DNA from: an uncultured Cryomorphaceae bacterium
GTDB taxonomy: Bacteria; Bacteroidota; Bacteroidia; Flavobacteriales; Schleiferiaceae
Length of the DNA stretch: 64,000 nt
NCBI GenBank assembly: GCA_937120475.1
Contig: CAKZJV010000007.1
Coordinates: 2,744,068 to 2,808,067, forward strand
Direction: 5' to 3'
Below, piece by piece: positions 24,394-31,971 of the stretch. Below the pieces are notes generated by a model. It was not told the origin of the DNA. It ran no database searches and saw only the letters and a list, made by a program, of their open reading frames with translations. Numbering within the stretch: position 1 is the stretch's first letter; every line of letters begins with the position of its first letter. Made by a program: the position numbers and the translations under genes.

Positions 24394-25429
24394 GTGCTGC
24401 TGTATTCTACTCATTGCACTCAACCTTGCTTGTGCCCAAAGCCCGGAAGAAGTGGGAAGAGTGGCCGCATCCGATTCTACGGCTGTTCCGTTTCGTGGTG
24501 TGAATTGGGTGAGTACCTCCGGGTCTGTTCCCGCTCACTCTTTTGATCATCTGCAGAAGATCAATGCCAACAGCGTGGCCATTGTGCCTTTCGGTTTTAT
24601 ATCGGAAGAGCCCCGCGTGTTTTATAACCTGGATTGGCAGTGGTGGGGTGAGCGTAAAGAGGGGGTAAGCGAATTGATCAAAGATGCGCGCAGCCGCGGT
24701 TTGCAGGTAATGGTAAAGCCGCAGGTTTGGATTACGCAAGGCGCCCACGGCAGCTTCACCGGAGATTACGATGCGGGTAGCGAAGAAGGTTGGCAAAGTG
24801 TAGAGCAATCGTATTACGATTACATCCTGTTTTTTGCCCGCCTGGCTGATTCATTGGATTGTCAGTTGTTTTGCATTGGTACCGAGTTCAAAAACTTTCA
24901 CCAGCAACGCCCGCAGTTTTGGTCGATGTTAATCGACTCGGTGCGGGCTAATTTCAAGGGTCAGCTTACCTATGCCGGTAATTGGGATTCCTACCAAAGC
25001 TTTCCGCACTGGCCAAAATTGGACTACATCGGCATTGATGCTTATTTCCCGGTTTCCGATCAGCAAACGCCCACGGTAGAAAATTGCAAAGCCGGATGGC
25101 AGCCGTGGTTGCAATCCATTCAGCAGCACCAACAACAGCTGGGCAAACCGGTAATTTTTACGGAGTTTGGCTACCGTAGCCTGGATTATTGCGCTAAGGA
25201 GCCCTGGCACAGTTCACATTCCGATGGGGTTAATCTGCAGGCCCAGCAAAATGCCTACGAAGCTTTATTCCAGGTTTTTTGGGATCAAGCCTGGTTTACA
25301 GGGGGCTTTCTCTGGAAATGGTTTCCCGATCATCAAAAGGCAGGCGGTATGGAGAACAATCGTTTTACCCCTCAGAATAAACCGGTGGAAAAGACGATTG
25401 GGGAGTGGTACTCAAGTAAAGAGCGTTAA
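24386..25429 (+). CDS. GH113-like endo-beta-mannanase lipoprotein
   Basis: 347 residues. A short lipoprotein signal ends LNLAC (Cys16). The rest is a (beta/alpha)8 glycoside hydrolase resembling family 113: FRGVNWVS at the first strand, the acid/base GTEF with Glu167 after strand 4, and the nucleophile FTEFGYRS with Glu260 after strand 7. Known GH113 enzymes cleave beta-1,4-mannan and glucomannan. A glycosidase at the end of a synthase operon parallels BcsZ in cellulose systems, where it trims the polymer during export. Overlaps the previous gene by 8 bp and the convergent ubiA-like gene by 18 bp. Confidence 0.82.
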   Translation: MLRCCCILLIALNLACAQSPEEVGRVAASDSTAVPFRGVNWVSTSGSVPAHSFDHLQKINANSVAIVPFGFISEEPRVFYNLDWQWWGERKEGVSELIKDARSRGLQVMVKPQVWITQGAHGSFTGDYDAGSEEGWQSVEQSYYDYILFFARLADSLDCQLFCIGTEFKNFHQQRPQFWSMLIDSVRANFKGQLTYAGNWDSYQSFPHWPKLDYIGIDAYFPVSDQQTPTVENCKAGWQPWLQSIQQHQQQLGKPVIFTEFGYRSLDYCAKEPWHSSHSDGVNLQAQQNAYEALFQVFWDQAWFTGGFLWKWFPDHQKAGGMENNRFTPQNKPVEKTIGEWYSSKER

Positions 25430-26290
25430 GCTCAAAATTCCCCCAATAATCAACAAGCGGTACATATTATTCAGCATCACGTAATGCTTTTTGTTTTGGG
25501 CCAGCGCCAAAAAACCCACCGAAAGCAGCAGCCCTGCCAACCCAGCTGCCATATAGTAGCTGACGCCACTAAAATTGGTTTTCAGAAAAATAGCCCCGGC
25601 CGGTATAAAGCCTAAAAAAGCAAAGCCAGCAATAACCCATTTAGTGCGGCTAATACCGATGGTGGCGGGCAGGGTGTTGTAACCAATAATCACATCCCCC
25701 TTCAGGGCTTCCAGGTCTTTAATGATCTCACGGATAAAAATAACCAGCAGAATGAAACTTACGTAGGTGATGATGAGCAGATCCTCCAGGCGGTAGTAAA
25801 TAAAAATGGCGAAGAAGGGGGTAATGGAAAGCAAGGCCGCTACCATATTGCCGATAAAGGTGATCTTTTTCAGTTTGTGGGAGTAGAACCACATCAGGAA
25901 AATGAAGGTGCTGAAAAAGAGGAAAACGTTAAAGGAAACTAACCAACCTAAAAGTGCCCCGGTAATATTGAACACGAAGTACAGCCGCAGGGCGGTGGAC
26001 TGTTTCAATATTTTCTCGTAGAGGGTTTTGTTGGGGCGGTTGATGAGGTCTTTTTCCAGGTCGTAAAAGTTGTTGATGATGTACCCGCCCGACACGCAAA
26101 AAAGCGAAGCAAAAACGATGAGGTGCAGGTCGGGGTTGAGCAGGGTGTTGATCCAGTCTTGCGGATTGTTCAAAATGAAGATTACCGCCAGGTACTGCGA
26201 AAGGGCCAGGAAAAAAATGTTGTACCACCGCACCATGGAAAGCAAGGCGGAAAGCTTGAAAATGAGCAGCCTCTGCTTCCTGCTCAGCAT
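25412..26290 (-). CDS. UbiA-family prenyltransferase (GGGP synthase-like)
   Basis: A 292-residue membrane prenyltransferase with about nine helices. The two Asp-rich prenyl-diphosphate sites are present: NNFYDLEKDLINRP at residues 73-86 (Asp77, Asp81) and a REIIKDLEALKGD block near 185-197. Annotated in Bacteroidota as geranylgeranylglycerol-phosphate geranylgeranyltransferase, but UbiA substrates range over quinone, chlorophyll, heme O and lipid acceptors, and the substrate is not certain. It is the last gene of the fabD-mvaD-mevalonate kinase operon, so it probably consumes isoprenoid from that pathway. Confidence 0.85.
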   Translation of the reverse strand: MLSRKQRLLIFKLSALLSMVRWYNIFFLALSQYLAVIFILNNPQDWINTLLNPDLHLIVFASLFCVSGGYIINNFYDLEKDLINRPNKTLYEKILKQSTALRLYFVFNITGALLGWLVSFNVFLFFSTFIFLMWFYSHKLKKITFIGNMVAALLSITPFFAIFIYYRLEDLLIITYVSFILLVIFIREIIKDLEALKGDVIIGYNTLPATIGISRTKWVIAGFAFLGFIPAGAIFLKTNFSGVSYYMAAGLAGLLLSVGFLALAQNKKHYVMLNNMYRLLIIGGILSLTLFT

Positions 26291-26294
26291 AGTA

Positions 26295-27233
26295 CTAGAA
26301 GCGGTAAATAAGTTCGGGTTGATGATCCTTCAAAAGGTCACGGGCTTTGTCGTAATCGCGGGTAAAACCCAGCACAAAACCCCCGCCACCGGAGCCACAA
26401 AGTTTGAGGTAATAGGCATTGGTTTCAATACCTTTTTTCCAAAGTTCGTGAACGCTGTGCGGAATCATCGGAGTAAAATACTCCAGCACCAAACGGCTCA
26501 GTTTTTTCAGGTTGCTGAAAAGAGGTTGGGTGTGACCTTTCAAAAAGGCCTGGATGCAGGCATCGTTGTATTTGGTAAACTCTTCCTTCATTACATTCCG
26601 GAAACCCTGGCTTTTCATCTTTTCCATAAAGATGTTGACCATGGGCTGCGTTTCACCGGGAGCGCCACTGTTCAACAGGAAAATAGCCCCCTTACCGCTA
26701 CCGGGTTCCGGTATGGCTACGGTACCGAGTTCTTCTTTGGAATTGATCAAAACCGGCAGCTTCAGGTAACAGATCAACGGGTCCAGCCCACTGCTTTTAC
26801 CGTGGAAATAAGACTCCATTTGCCCGAGAATACGCTTGAGCTTGATGATGTTGTCCTTATCGATATCCGTTTCCGGGTCAATACGGTTTACAGCGTACTT
26901 ATCGTAAATGGCGGCACACAAGGCACCACTACTTCCTACACCGTATCCTTCAGGGATACTACTGTCAAAATAAAAGCCCGCTTCAATATCTTTTTCAAAA
27001 GCTTCAAGGTCCAGCGGAGCAATAATTTCCCCCGAATCATGCAGCGTTTGCAGGTGTTGCAGGTAGGTGCGCAGGTTTTGGTTGGACTTAAGAGCCTTTC
27101 CCTTTAAGGCTTCCGTTTGCTTAAAGGCACCCCGGTAAAAGTTGTAGGGAATGGACAAACCTTTGGAGTCGTTAATAATGCCGTATTCCCCGAAGAGAAG
27201 AATTTTGGCATAATATAAAGGGTTTGTGTTCAT
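26295..27233 (-). CDS. mevalonate kinase, GHMP family
   Basis: 312 residues. Cytoplasmic kinase phosphorylating mevalonate in the isoprenoid pathway, of the GHMP fold: the ATP-binding loop PEGYGVGSSGALCAAIY near 94-110, a KSSGLDP segment with the catalytic Asp near 149, and the C-terminal glycine loop LCGSGGGGFVLGF. It directly follows mvaD (TAG then ATG, no gap). Bacteroidota name this member GYDIA-family GHMP kinase or mevalonate kinase. Phosphomevalonate kinase is not in this window, so the middle step of the pathway must be encoded elsewhere. Confidence 0.83.
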   Translation of the reverse strand: MNTNPLYYAKILLFGEYGIINDSKGLSIPYNFYRGAFKQTEALKGKALKSNQNLRTYLQHLQTLHDSGEIIAPLDLEAFEKDIEAGFYFDSSIPEGYGVGSSGALCAAIYDKYAVNRIDPETDIDKDNIIKLKRILGQMESYFHGKSSGLDPLICYLKLPVLINSKEELGTVAIPEPGSGKGAIFLLNSGAPGETQPMVNIFMEKMKSQGFRNVMKEEFTKYNDACIQAFLKGHTQPLFSNLKKLSRLVLEYFTPMIPHSVHELWKKGIETNAYYLKLCGSGGGGFVLGFTRDYDKARDLLKDHQPELIYRF

Positions 27234-28268
27234 CTAGCTGAGTTTAACGGGGCCATCCCCAACGCGGTCGCAAATATACTTTGAGTTTTTTAAATACCCG
27301 GTTAATGATGTGCTAACAAACTCGGCTACAGCTTGTTCAACAGCCTCCGGAAACAGTAAGTGTACGTTGGCCCCCGCATCCAGGGTAAAATACAGCGGAA
27401 GGCCGGTTTCCTTGCGGAAGGCCCAGACTTCTTCCAGTATATGTACGGTATTGGGCTTCATGAGGATGAAGTAGGGGGAGGAGGTCATCATCATCGCGTG
27501 CAGCGTAAGGGCTTCACTTTCCACCAATTCCCCGAATTTTTCCAAATCTCCGCTGGCCAGGGTTTCCTGCAAAGCGGCCAGGTTTTCATGCGCCTGTAAA
27601 AAGCGTCTTTCTGCAAACGGATGTTTTTCCATCAGCCCGTGTCCTGCTGTACTGGATACTTTTTTGGAACCCGTTTCCACCAGTAAAACGTAGTCCCGGA
27701 AATTTTTAAAAACGGGATCTGTTTTACCCTGGTAAGGAATAGCGTATTCATCGCTGCTTTCCGAAATACCCGCAAATTGTCCCCATTGAGCCAGCCCACC
27801 GTACACCGAACGGCTGGCACTACCGGAACCCAAACGCGCCCATTCACTGGCTTTGCGGTAAAAATCGTCAATCTTGGTATTCTCAATTTCTTCTTTCAGG
27901 CTTAAAAGGCACAGCGCCAAAGCACTCATGCCGGAGGCACTGGAAGCAATACCGCTGCTGTGCGGAAAGCTGTTGTGGGTCTCTATCCTTAAATGGTATT
28001 CCTGTACAAAGGGTATTTCAGAACGGATGTGCTCCAGGAATTTAGTGATCTTGGGTTTAAAGTCTTCCCGGGACTCACCGTCCAGCAGCACCTCCAGGTC
28101 ATAATCGGCATTGGCTTTCTTTTCCAGAAGACTTACCGAAGTTTCGGTGTAGCATTCGGACAGGGTAAAGCTGATGCTGGGGTTAGCCGGAATCTGGGGA
28201 TGGTATTTACCCCAATATTTGATCAGGGCAATGTTGGATGGACTGCGCCAGGAACTGTTTAACTTCAA
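27234..28268 (-). CDS. mvaD: diphosphomevalonate decarboxylase
   Basis: 344 residues. Converts mevalonate diphosphate to isopentenyl diphosphate with ATP. Recognised by the N-terminal SPSNIALIKYWGK block, the SSGIASSASGMSALAL ATP loop near 112-127, a GSGSASRSVYGG segment, and FTLDAGANVHLL near the C-terminus, which holds the catalytic Asp. Length agrees with the family. It overlaps the upstream lipoprotein stop by 4 bp. Its presence shows that this organism uses the mevalonate route rather than only the MEP route. Confidence 0.93.
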   Translation of the reverse strand: MKLNSSWRSPSNIALIKYWGKYHPQIPANPSISFTLSECYTETSVSLLEKKANADYDLEVLLDGESREDFKPKITKFLEHIRSEIPFVQEYHLRIETHNSFPHSSGIASSASGMSALALCLLSLKEEIENTKIDDFYRKASEWARLGSGSASRSVYGGLAQWGQFAGISESSDEYAIPYQGKTDPVFKNFRDYVLLVETGSKKVSSTAGHGLMEKHPFAERRFLQAHENLAALQETLASGDLEKFGELVESEALTLHAMMMTSSPYFILMKPNTVHILEEVWAFRKETGLPLYFTLDAGANVHLLFPEAVEQAVAEFVSTSLTGYLKNSKYICDRVGDGPVKLS

Positions 28269-28846
28269 AGTTTGATTTGTTTTTGGGCAATAATTTCCCG
28301 GATCTGTTTTGCTTCGTGCATCAAATCTACGCTTTCGATCTTTACGGTATCATCTTCAATATCGCGCCTTTTGCCTTCGGGGTCGAGAGCGAGCACCAAT
28401 ACACCACGGGTAAAAAAGAACTGGTTACCGTGAAGAGCCGAGTCCGGATGAACGTTCTTCATACCTTTCTCTTCCTTTTGGGCATAAATAAGGTTTCCTT
28501 CGTCAAAATAAAACTCCTCGGTGGCCAAACTTTCGGAAGGCATGGCGAATAGCTTCGCCTTTTGCAGGCCTTTTTCATTCAAATACACATCAATCTTATC
28601 CCAATAGGGGTATTCACTATCGAAAATGTGGTGGTCCAGGGAGTCGAATTCATAATGCAGGAACGTATTGAACCGGTCCTCTATCTTCTGCACCTTGGCC
28701 CTGGTTTCATCGGCCCGCGCTTCCCACGCTCCATAGCGAGTCATCACATCGTATTTCGGATCACTGTCGTCTTCGGAAGTGCAGGAATTACAAGATGATT
28801 GGGCCATTAAAATAGCCAGCGACAAGAGGAATAAGAGGTGTTTCAT
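28265..28846 (-). CDS. lipoprotein of unknown function within the mevalonate operon
   Basis: A 193-residue protein with a lipoprotein signal and lipobox QSSC (Cys19), then a second Cys three residues later. The mature part is rich in Asp, Glu and Tyr (YDVMTRYGAWEARADETRAKV) with a strand-rich second half. I do not recognise a family. It follows fabD immediately and its stop overlaps the mvaD start, so it is co-translated with the lipid enzymes. This may reflect a shared role in the envelope or chance location. Confidence 0.65.
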   Translation of the reverse strand: MKHLLFLLSLAILMAQSSCNSCTSEDDSDPKYDVMTRYGAWEARADETRAKVQKIEDRFNTFLHYEFDSLDHHIFDSEYPYWDKIDVYLNEKGLQKAKLFAMPSESLATEEFYFDEGNLIYAQKEEKGMKNVHPDSALHGNQFFFTRGVLVLALDPEGKRRDIEDDTVKIESVDLMHEAKQIREIIAQKQIKL

Positions 28847-29719
28847 TTAGGCACTGGCAGCTTCAGCACTGCTATCGATTTTTTTAACCAGGCCTTGAAG
28901 TACTTTACCCGGACCTACCTCTATAAACGTTGTAGCCCCGTCTTTGATCATTTGTTGCACACTTTGGGTCCATTTTACCGGTGCGGTAAGCTGGGCCACC
29001 AGATTTTTCCGTATTTCTGAAGGGTCGCTAACGGCCGTGGTGGTAACATTTTGATACACCGGGCACACGGGTTGATTAAACTGCGTGGCTTGAATGGCGG
29101 CTGCCAGTTCCTCTTCAGCGGGTTTCATTAAAGGGGAGTGAAAAGCTCCACCTACCGGCAACATCAAAGCTCTTTTGGCTCCGGCTTCTTTTAGTTTTTC
29201 ACAAGCTAAGGTTACCGCACCGGTACTGCCGGAAATCACCAGTTGGCCGGGGCAGTTGTAATTGGCGGGCACTACAATGCCATCAATCTCTTTACAAACC
29301 TGTTCCACTACCGCATCCTCCAGACCTAATACAGCCGCCATGGTAGAGGGTTCTTTTTCACAGGCTTTTTGCATGGCCTGCGCTCGCTGGCTTACTAGTT
29401 TTAAACCATCTTCAAAAGCCAGGGTGCCGTTGGCTACCAGGGCTGAGAATTCACCCAGGGAATGTCCGGCCACCATATCCGGTTGAAAGTGGTTGAGGCT
29501 TTTGGCCAGGATAACGGAGTGCAGAAAAACGGCAGGTTGAGTTACTTTGGTTTCCTTGAGATCTTCGGCCGAACCTTCAAACATAATGTCGGTAATCCGA
29601 AATCCTAAAATTTCATTGGCCTGTTCAAAAAGTTCTTTGGACTGGCTGGAATTATCGTAAAGGTCTTTACCCATTCCGGTAAACTGCGCGCCTTGTCCGG
29701 GGAAGATGTATGCTTTCAT
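28847..29719 (-). CDS. fabD: malonyl-CoA:ACP transacylase
   Basis: 290 residues. Loads malonyl groups onto acyl carrier protein for fatty acid synthesis. The catalytic Ser is Ser87 in GHSLGE; the N-terminal FPGQGAQ oxyanion motif, a QRAQAMQ segment with the substrate Arg, and GGAFHSPLM with the catalytic His are all present. Full family length. It heads the operon lipoprotein-mvaD-mevalonate kinase-ubiA; with a small S23-type gene inserted upstream, the promoter of this operon is not clear. Confidence 0.95.
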   Translation of the reverse strand: MKAYIFPGQGAQFTGMGKDLYDNSSQSKELFEQANEILGFRITDIMFEGSAEDLKETKVTQPAVFLHSVILAKSLNHFQPDMVAGHSLGEFSALVANGTLAFEDGLKLVSQRAQAMQKACEKEPSTMAAVLGLEDAVVEQVCKEIDGIVVPANYNCPGQLVISGSTGAVTLACEKLKEAGAKRALMLPVGGAFHSPLMKPAEEELAAAIQATQFNQPVCPVYQNVTTTAVSDPSEIRKNLVAQLTAPVKWTQSVQQMIKDGATTFIEVGPGKVLQGLVKKIDSSAEAASA

Positions 29720-29770
29720 GTGTGATTAGTTGTTAGTGAAAAAAAGTAATTAGTTGCTAGTACCACAGTT
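29720..29770. repeat. AT-rich repeat unit beside the S23-type gene
   Basis: Contains two copies of ATTAGTTGnTAGT and GTAATTAG half-palindromes, also found on the far side of the gene (30134-30211) as ACTAATTACT and CTAAAAACTA. It separates fabD from the S23 gene. Confidence 0.5.
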
Positions 29771-30133
29771 TTAGTGGGCTTGTTTACGAATGCTGTTTTG
29801 CAAAGCCCGGTTCATTTTCTGGATTTCCAAAATATTTTCGGTCAGGTTGTTAAACTGATCCTCGCTTAAAAAGTTGAGATCATAGGCCAGATAAATATGG
29901 GTTTCCAGTTCAAAGCCGGAGCCTTGGCTGATGCTTAAAAAATGTAAAAATTCTTTAGGACTATTTCTCCCGGCTCCTTCTGCAATGTTTGACGGAATAG
30001 AAACTACACAACGTTTGACCTGAGAGCTAAGGCCGTACATTTCATGCGCTGGAAAATCAGCGATGGCTTCGTAAACCTCCTTCACCAGAGCCCTGGACTT
30101 CTGCCATATTATGAGACTTTTATAGTCTTGCAT
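29771..30133 (-). CDS. four-helix-bundle protein (S23/IVP family)
   Basis: A 120-residue protein of the 23S rRNA intervening-sequence protein type (TIGR02436). The N-terminal YKSLIIWQKSRALVKEVYE helix, the CVVSIPSNIAEGAGR loop and the YLAYDLNFLS region are diagnostic. These form a pentameric four-helix bundle related to Avd of diversity-generating retroelements. Within rRNA intervening sequences they sit in 23S genes; here the gene stands alone between fabD and queD, flanked by AT-rich repeats, and there is no reverse transcriptase nearby. Function of stand-alone copies is unknown. Confidence 0.88.
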   Translation of the reverse strand: MQDYKSLIIWQKSRALVKEVYEAIADFPAHEMYGLSSQVKRCVVSIPSNIAEGAGRNSPKEFLHFLSISQGSGFELETHIYLAYDLNFLSEDQFNNLTENILEIQKMNRALQNSIRKQAH

Positions 30134-30211
30134 AGTGCCGAAATTAAAAAGTTTTTGGTGGTAGCTACTCTGCCAACTAAAAACTATCCACTAAAAACTA
30201 ATTACTAAAAC
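30134..30211. repeat. AT-rich repeat unit on the other side of the S23-type gene
   Basis: ACTAAAAACTA motifs repeat three times with a near-palindromic ACTAATTACT, matching the arms at 29720-29770 in inverted form. No gene fits here. Confidence 0.5.
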
Positions 30212-30625
30212 CTACTCCCCGTAATACTCCACCGCATTATTCAGGGTTTCGTCCAGGCGTATTTTATAGAGGTGGGCTCCGTGTTTTTCAATTTGGGGTT
30301 GCAGGATTTTCCAGATTTCCACGGCTAAAACTTCGGTACTGCTGAATTTACCGTGCATAAAGTCCACATCGTGGTTGAGATTACTATGATCCAGCTTATC
30401 AGTAACATATTCGTTGATGATCTTTTTGAGATCCACCAGGTTCATTACAAAACCGGTATCCGGGTTAATTTCCCCTTTGATGGTAACGGTGAGGGTGTAG
30501 TTATGGCCGTGAAAGTTTTTATTGGCACACTTGCCGAAAACCTCCCGGTTCTTTTCATCGCTCCAGTTGGGATTGTACAATTGATGGGCTGCGCTGAAGC
30601 GCTCTTTCCTTTCAATGTAGATCAT
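30212..30625 (-). CDS. queD: 6-carboxytetrahydropterin synthase
   Basis: 137 residues from ATG 30625; a longer frame exists but would overlap the DUF1579-like gene, and a perfect TATCTTTG element lies 20 bp upstream of this ATG. Makes 6-carboxytetrahydropterin from dihydroneopterin triphosphate in queuosine synthesis, as does 6-pyruvoyl-tetrahydropterin synthase by fold. Zinc site: His in FSAAHQL near residue 15, and the HGH pair in NFHGHNY; the CANKN Cys is the catalytic residue. DHSNLNHD and a late Glu complete the active site. Other queuosine genes are not adjacent. Confidence 0.9.
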   Translation of the reverse strand: MIYIERKERFSAAHQLYNPNWSDEKNREVFGKCANKNFHGHNYTLTVTIKGEINPDTGFVMNLVDLKKIINEYVTDKLDHSNLNHDVDFMHGKFSSTEVLAVEIWKILQPQIEKHGAHLYKIRLDETLNNAVEYYGE

Positions 30626-30644
30626 GCTTTGCTCAAACTTTGCG

Positions 30645-30652
30645 CAAAGATA
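30645..30652 (-). promoter_or_regulatory. Bacteroidota -7 element TATCTTTG
   Basis: A perfect TAnnTTTG on the minus strand, 19 bp before the queD ATG. It decides the queD start by excluding the longer frame. It overlaps the 5'-most part of the longer frame, not the gene. Confidence 0.65.
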
Positions 30653-30671
30653 CTGTGAAGCTTTGATCCGG

Positions 30672-31172
30672 TTACTTCCTTCGTTTGTAGTGGATACGCC
30701 ACAGCAATTGCCATTCATTGGAGCCTTCCGGGGCTGCTTGCCAGTCCCAGGTAAAAGAATCGGAGGTGATGTTGTAAAAGATCATCCGTTTTACGGAGCG
30801 TACACCCTTTACCATATAGGGGTCCATTACAAAGGCGAGGGTATCCCCGTAGCGTTGCCCGTCAAACTCCAGGTAGCCACCACCATTGTCCACCCAGGTT
30901 TGGTGCCAGCTTTGCGTTTTCCGCGAAAAGGTGCTCCAGCTTTTCCCTTCAAAACCCGTTTTAGGGTCACGAAAGTTTTCCTGTATCACGTTGCCGTTGA
31001 GTATTCTTTCAATGGAGTTTTGGCCCTGTACTTCTTCCCCCTGTTTATTGGTCCAGCTCAAGTTCCACTCGCCTACCCAAAAATCAAAGGACTTGGCATT
31101 CAATGTAGTATCCTGGGCATAAAGGCCAAGGCTAAAAGCAAAAATGAAGAAGCAGGCAAAAGTGTTTTTCAT
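30672..31172 (-). CDS. DUF1579-like secreted protein
   Basis: A 166-residue protein with signal peptide (MKNTFACFFIFAFSLGLYAQ) and a FDFWVGEWNLSW block close to the N-terminus of the mature chain, characteristic of DUF1579/lipocalin-like proteins, followed by alternating strands. The function of this family is not known. It stands between the TPM gene and queD, with no shared overlap; its own promoter is not evident. Confidence 0.72.
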   Translation of the reverse strand: MKNTFACFFIFAFSLGLYAQDTTLNAKSFDFWVGEWNLSWTNKQGEEVQGQNSIERILNGNVIQENFRDPKTGFEGKSWSTFSRKTQSWHQTWVDNGGGYLEFDGQRYGDTLAFVMDPYMVKGVRSVKRMIFYNITSDSFTWDWQAAPEGSNEWQLLWRIHYKRRK

Positions 31173-31225
31173 GGCGCGGAATTTTAGCAGAACAAGTTAT
31201 GGTTTTTGGATATAGTGGAAAGGAG

Positions 31226-31966
31226 TTACCAGCTACCACTGGCACCGCCACCTCCGAAAGAACCTCCTCCGAAGCCGCCAAATCCGCCACCGCCTCCACC
31301 AAAAGAACCGCCCCCGGAAAAACCCCCGCCAGTGCCAAAGCCACCGATCCAGTAGCCACCACCACGGCCTCCCCGGCCACCGCCTTTACGGTTCCGGGAG
31401 GCAATAACAAAGAAAACAATGATGATCAATAAGACCGGAAGCCAGGGAATATCTTTTTTGCCTCCTTTTTTACGGGGATTTTCATTCTTGAATTCACCGG
31501 CCAGGGCTTTCATAATCTGGTCGGTACCAATGTCCAGACCCCGGTAAAAATTGCCGTTTCGAAACTCCGGCAAAATGTAATTCTCAATGATGCTTTTGGA
31601 AATAGCATCGGTTACCACCGGTTCCAGGCCGTAACCTACCTGTATGGCAATCTTGCGGTCTTCCATGGAGAGCAGCACCAGCAATCCGTTGTCCTTCCCC
31701 TGCTGACCAATGCCCCACTCTTCCGCCAGTTCGGCCGAATAGAGGTTGATGTCGTCACCACCAATGTCATCCAGTATGATTACCGCAATTTGGGTGGAGG
31801 TAGAGTCATCGTAAGCCACCAGTTTCTTTTCCAGGCGAACCCGATCCGACTGGGTTAAAATTTCTGCGAAGTCGTTAACCAGTTTGGGGGGCGATTGCTT
31901 TTCAGGAAAACGCTGCGCATGCAAGTGCAGGCTGAAAAGGAGAAGGAGGCTTAGTATTCTGTACAA
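31226..31966 (-). CDS. TPM-domain protein with Gly-rich tail (YgcG-like)
   Basis: 246 residues. Signal peptide, then a TPM domain (about 28-155; the GIGQQGKDNGLLVLL and VGYGLEPVVTD strands are typical), a membrane helix near 175-193, and a Gly/Ser/Phe-rich tail ending GGASGSW. TPM domains in plants and bacteria are acid-phosphatase-like or photosystem-assembly factors. The tail is cytoplasmic by topology if the TPM domain is outside. It is third in the LemA-TPM-TPM operon, a common triplet in Bacteroidota whose joint role is not established. Confidence 0.88.
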   Translation of the reverse strand: MYRILSLLLLFSLHLHAQRFPEKQSPPKLVNDFAEILTQSDRVRLEKKLVAYDDSTSTQIAVIILDDIGGDDINLYSAELAEEWGIGQQGKDNGLLVLLSMEDRKIAIQVGYGLEPVVTDAISKSIIENYILPEFRNGNFYRGLDIGTDQIMKALAGEFKNENPRKKGGKKDIPWLPVLLIIIVFFVIASRNRKGGGRGGRGGGYWIGGFGTGGGFSGGGSFGGGGGGFGGFGGGSFGGGGASGSW

Positions 31967-31971
31967 AACAA

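Noticed and set aside
26070-27107. 345-codon open frame on the plus strand
   Set aside because: It lies fully antisense to the mevalonate kinase and ubiA genes, has no family resemblance, and the minus-strand frames carry complete GHMP and UbiA motifs.
30626-30718. 31-residue N-terminal extension of queD
   Set aside because: It overlaps the end of the DUF1579-like gene and the TATCTTTG promoter element; the family starts at the later ATG.
30624-31187. 187-codon open frame on the plus strand
   Set aside because: Antisense to the DUF1579-like gene, which has a signal peptide and a diagnostic FWVGEW block on the other strand.
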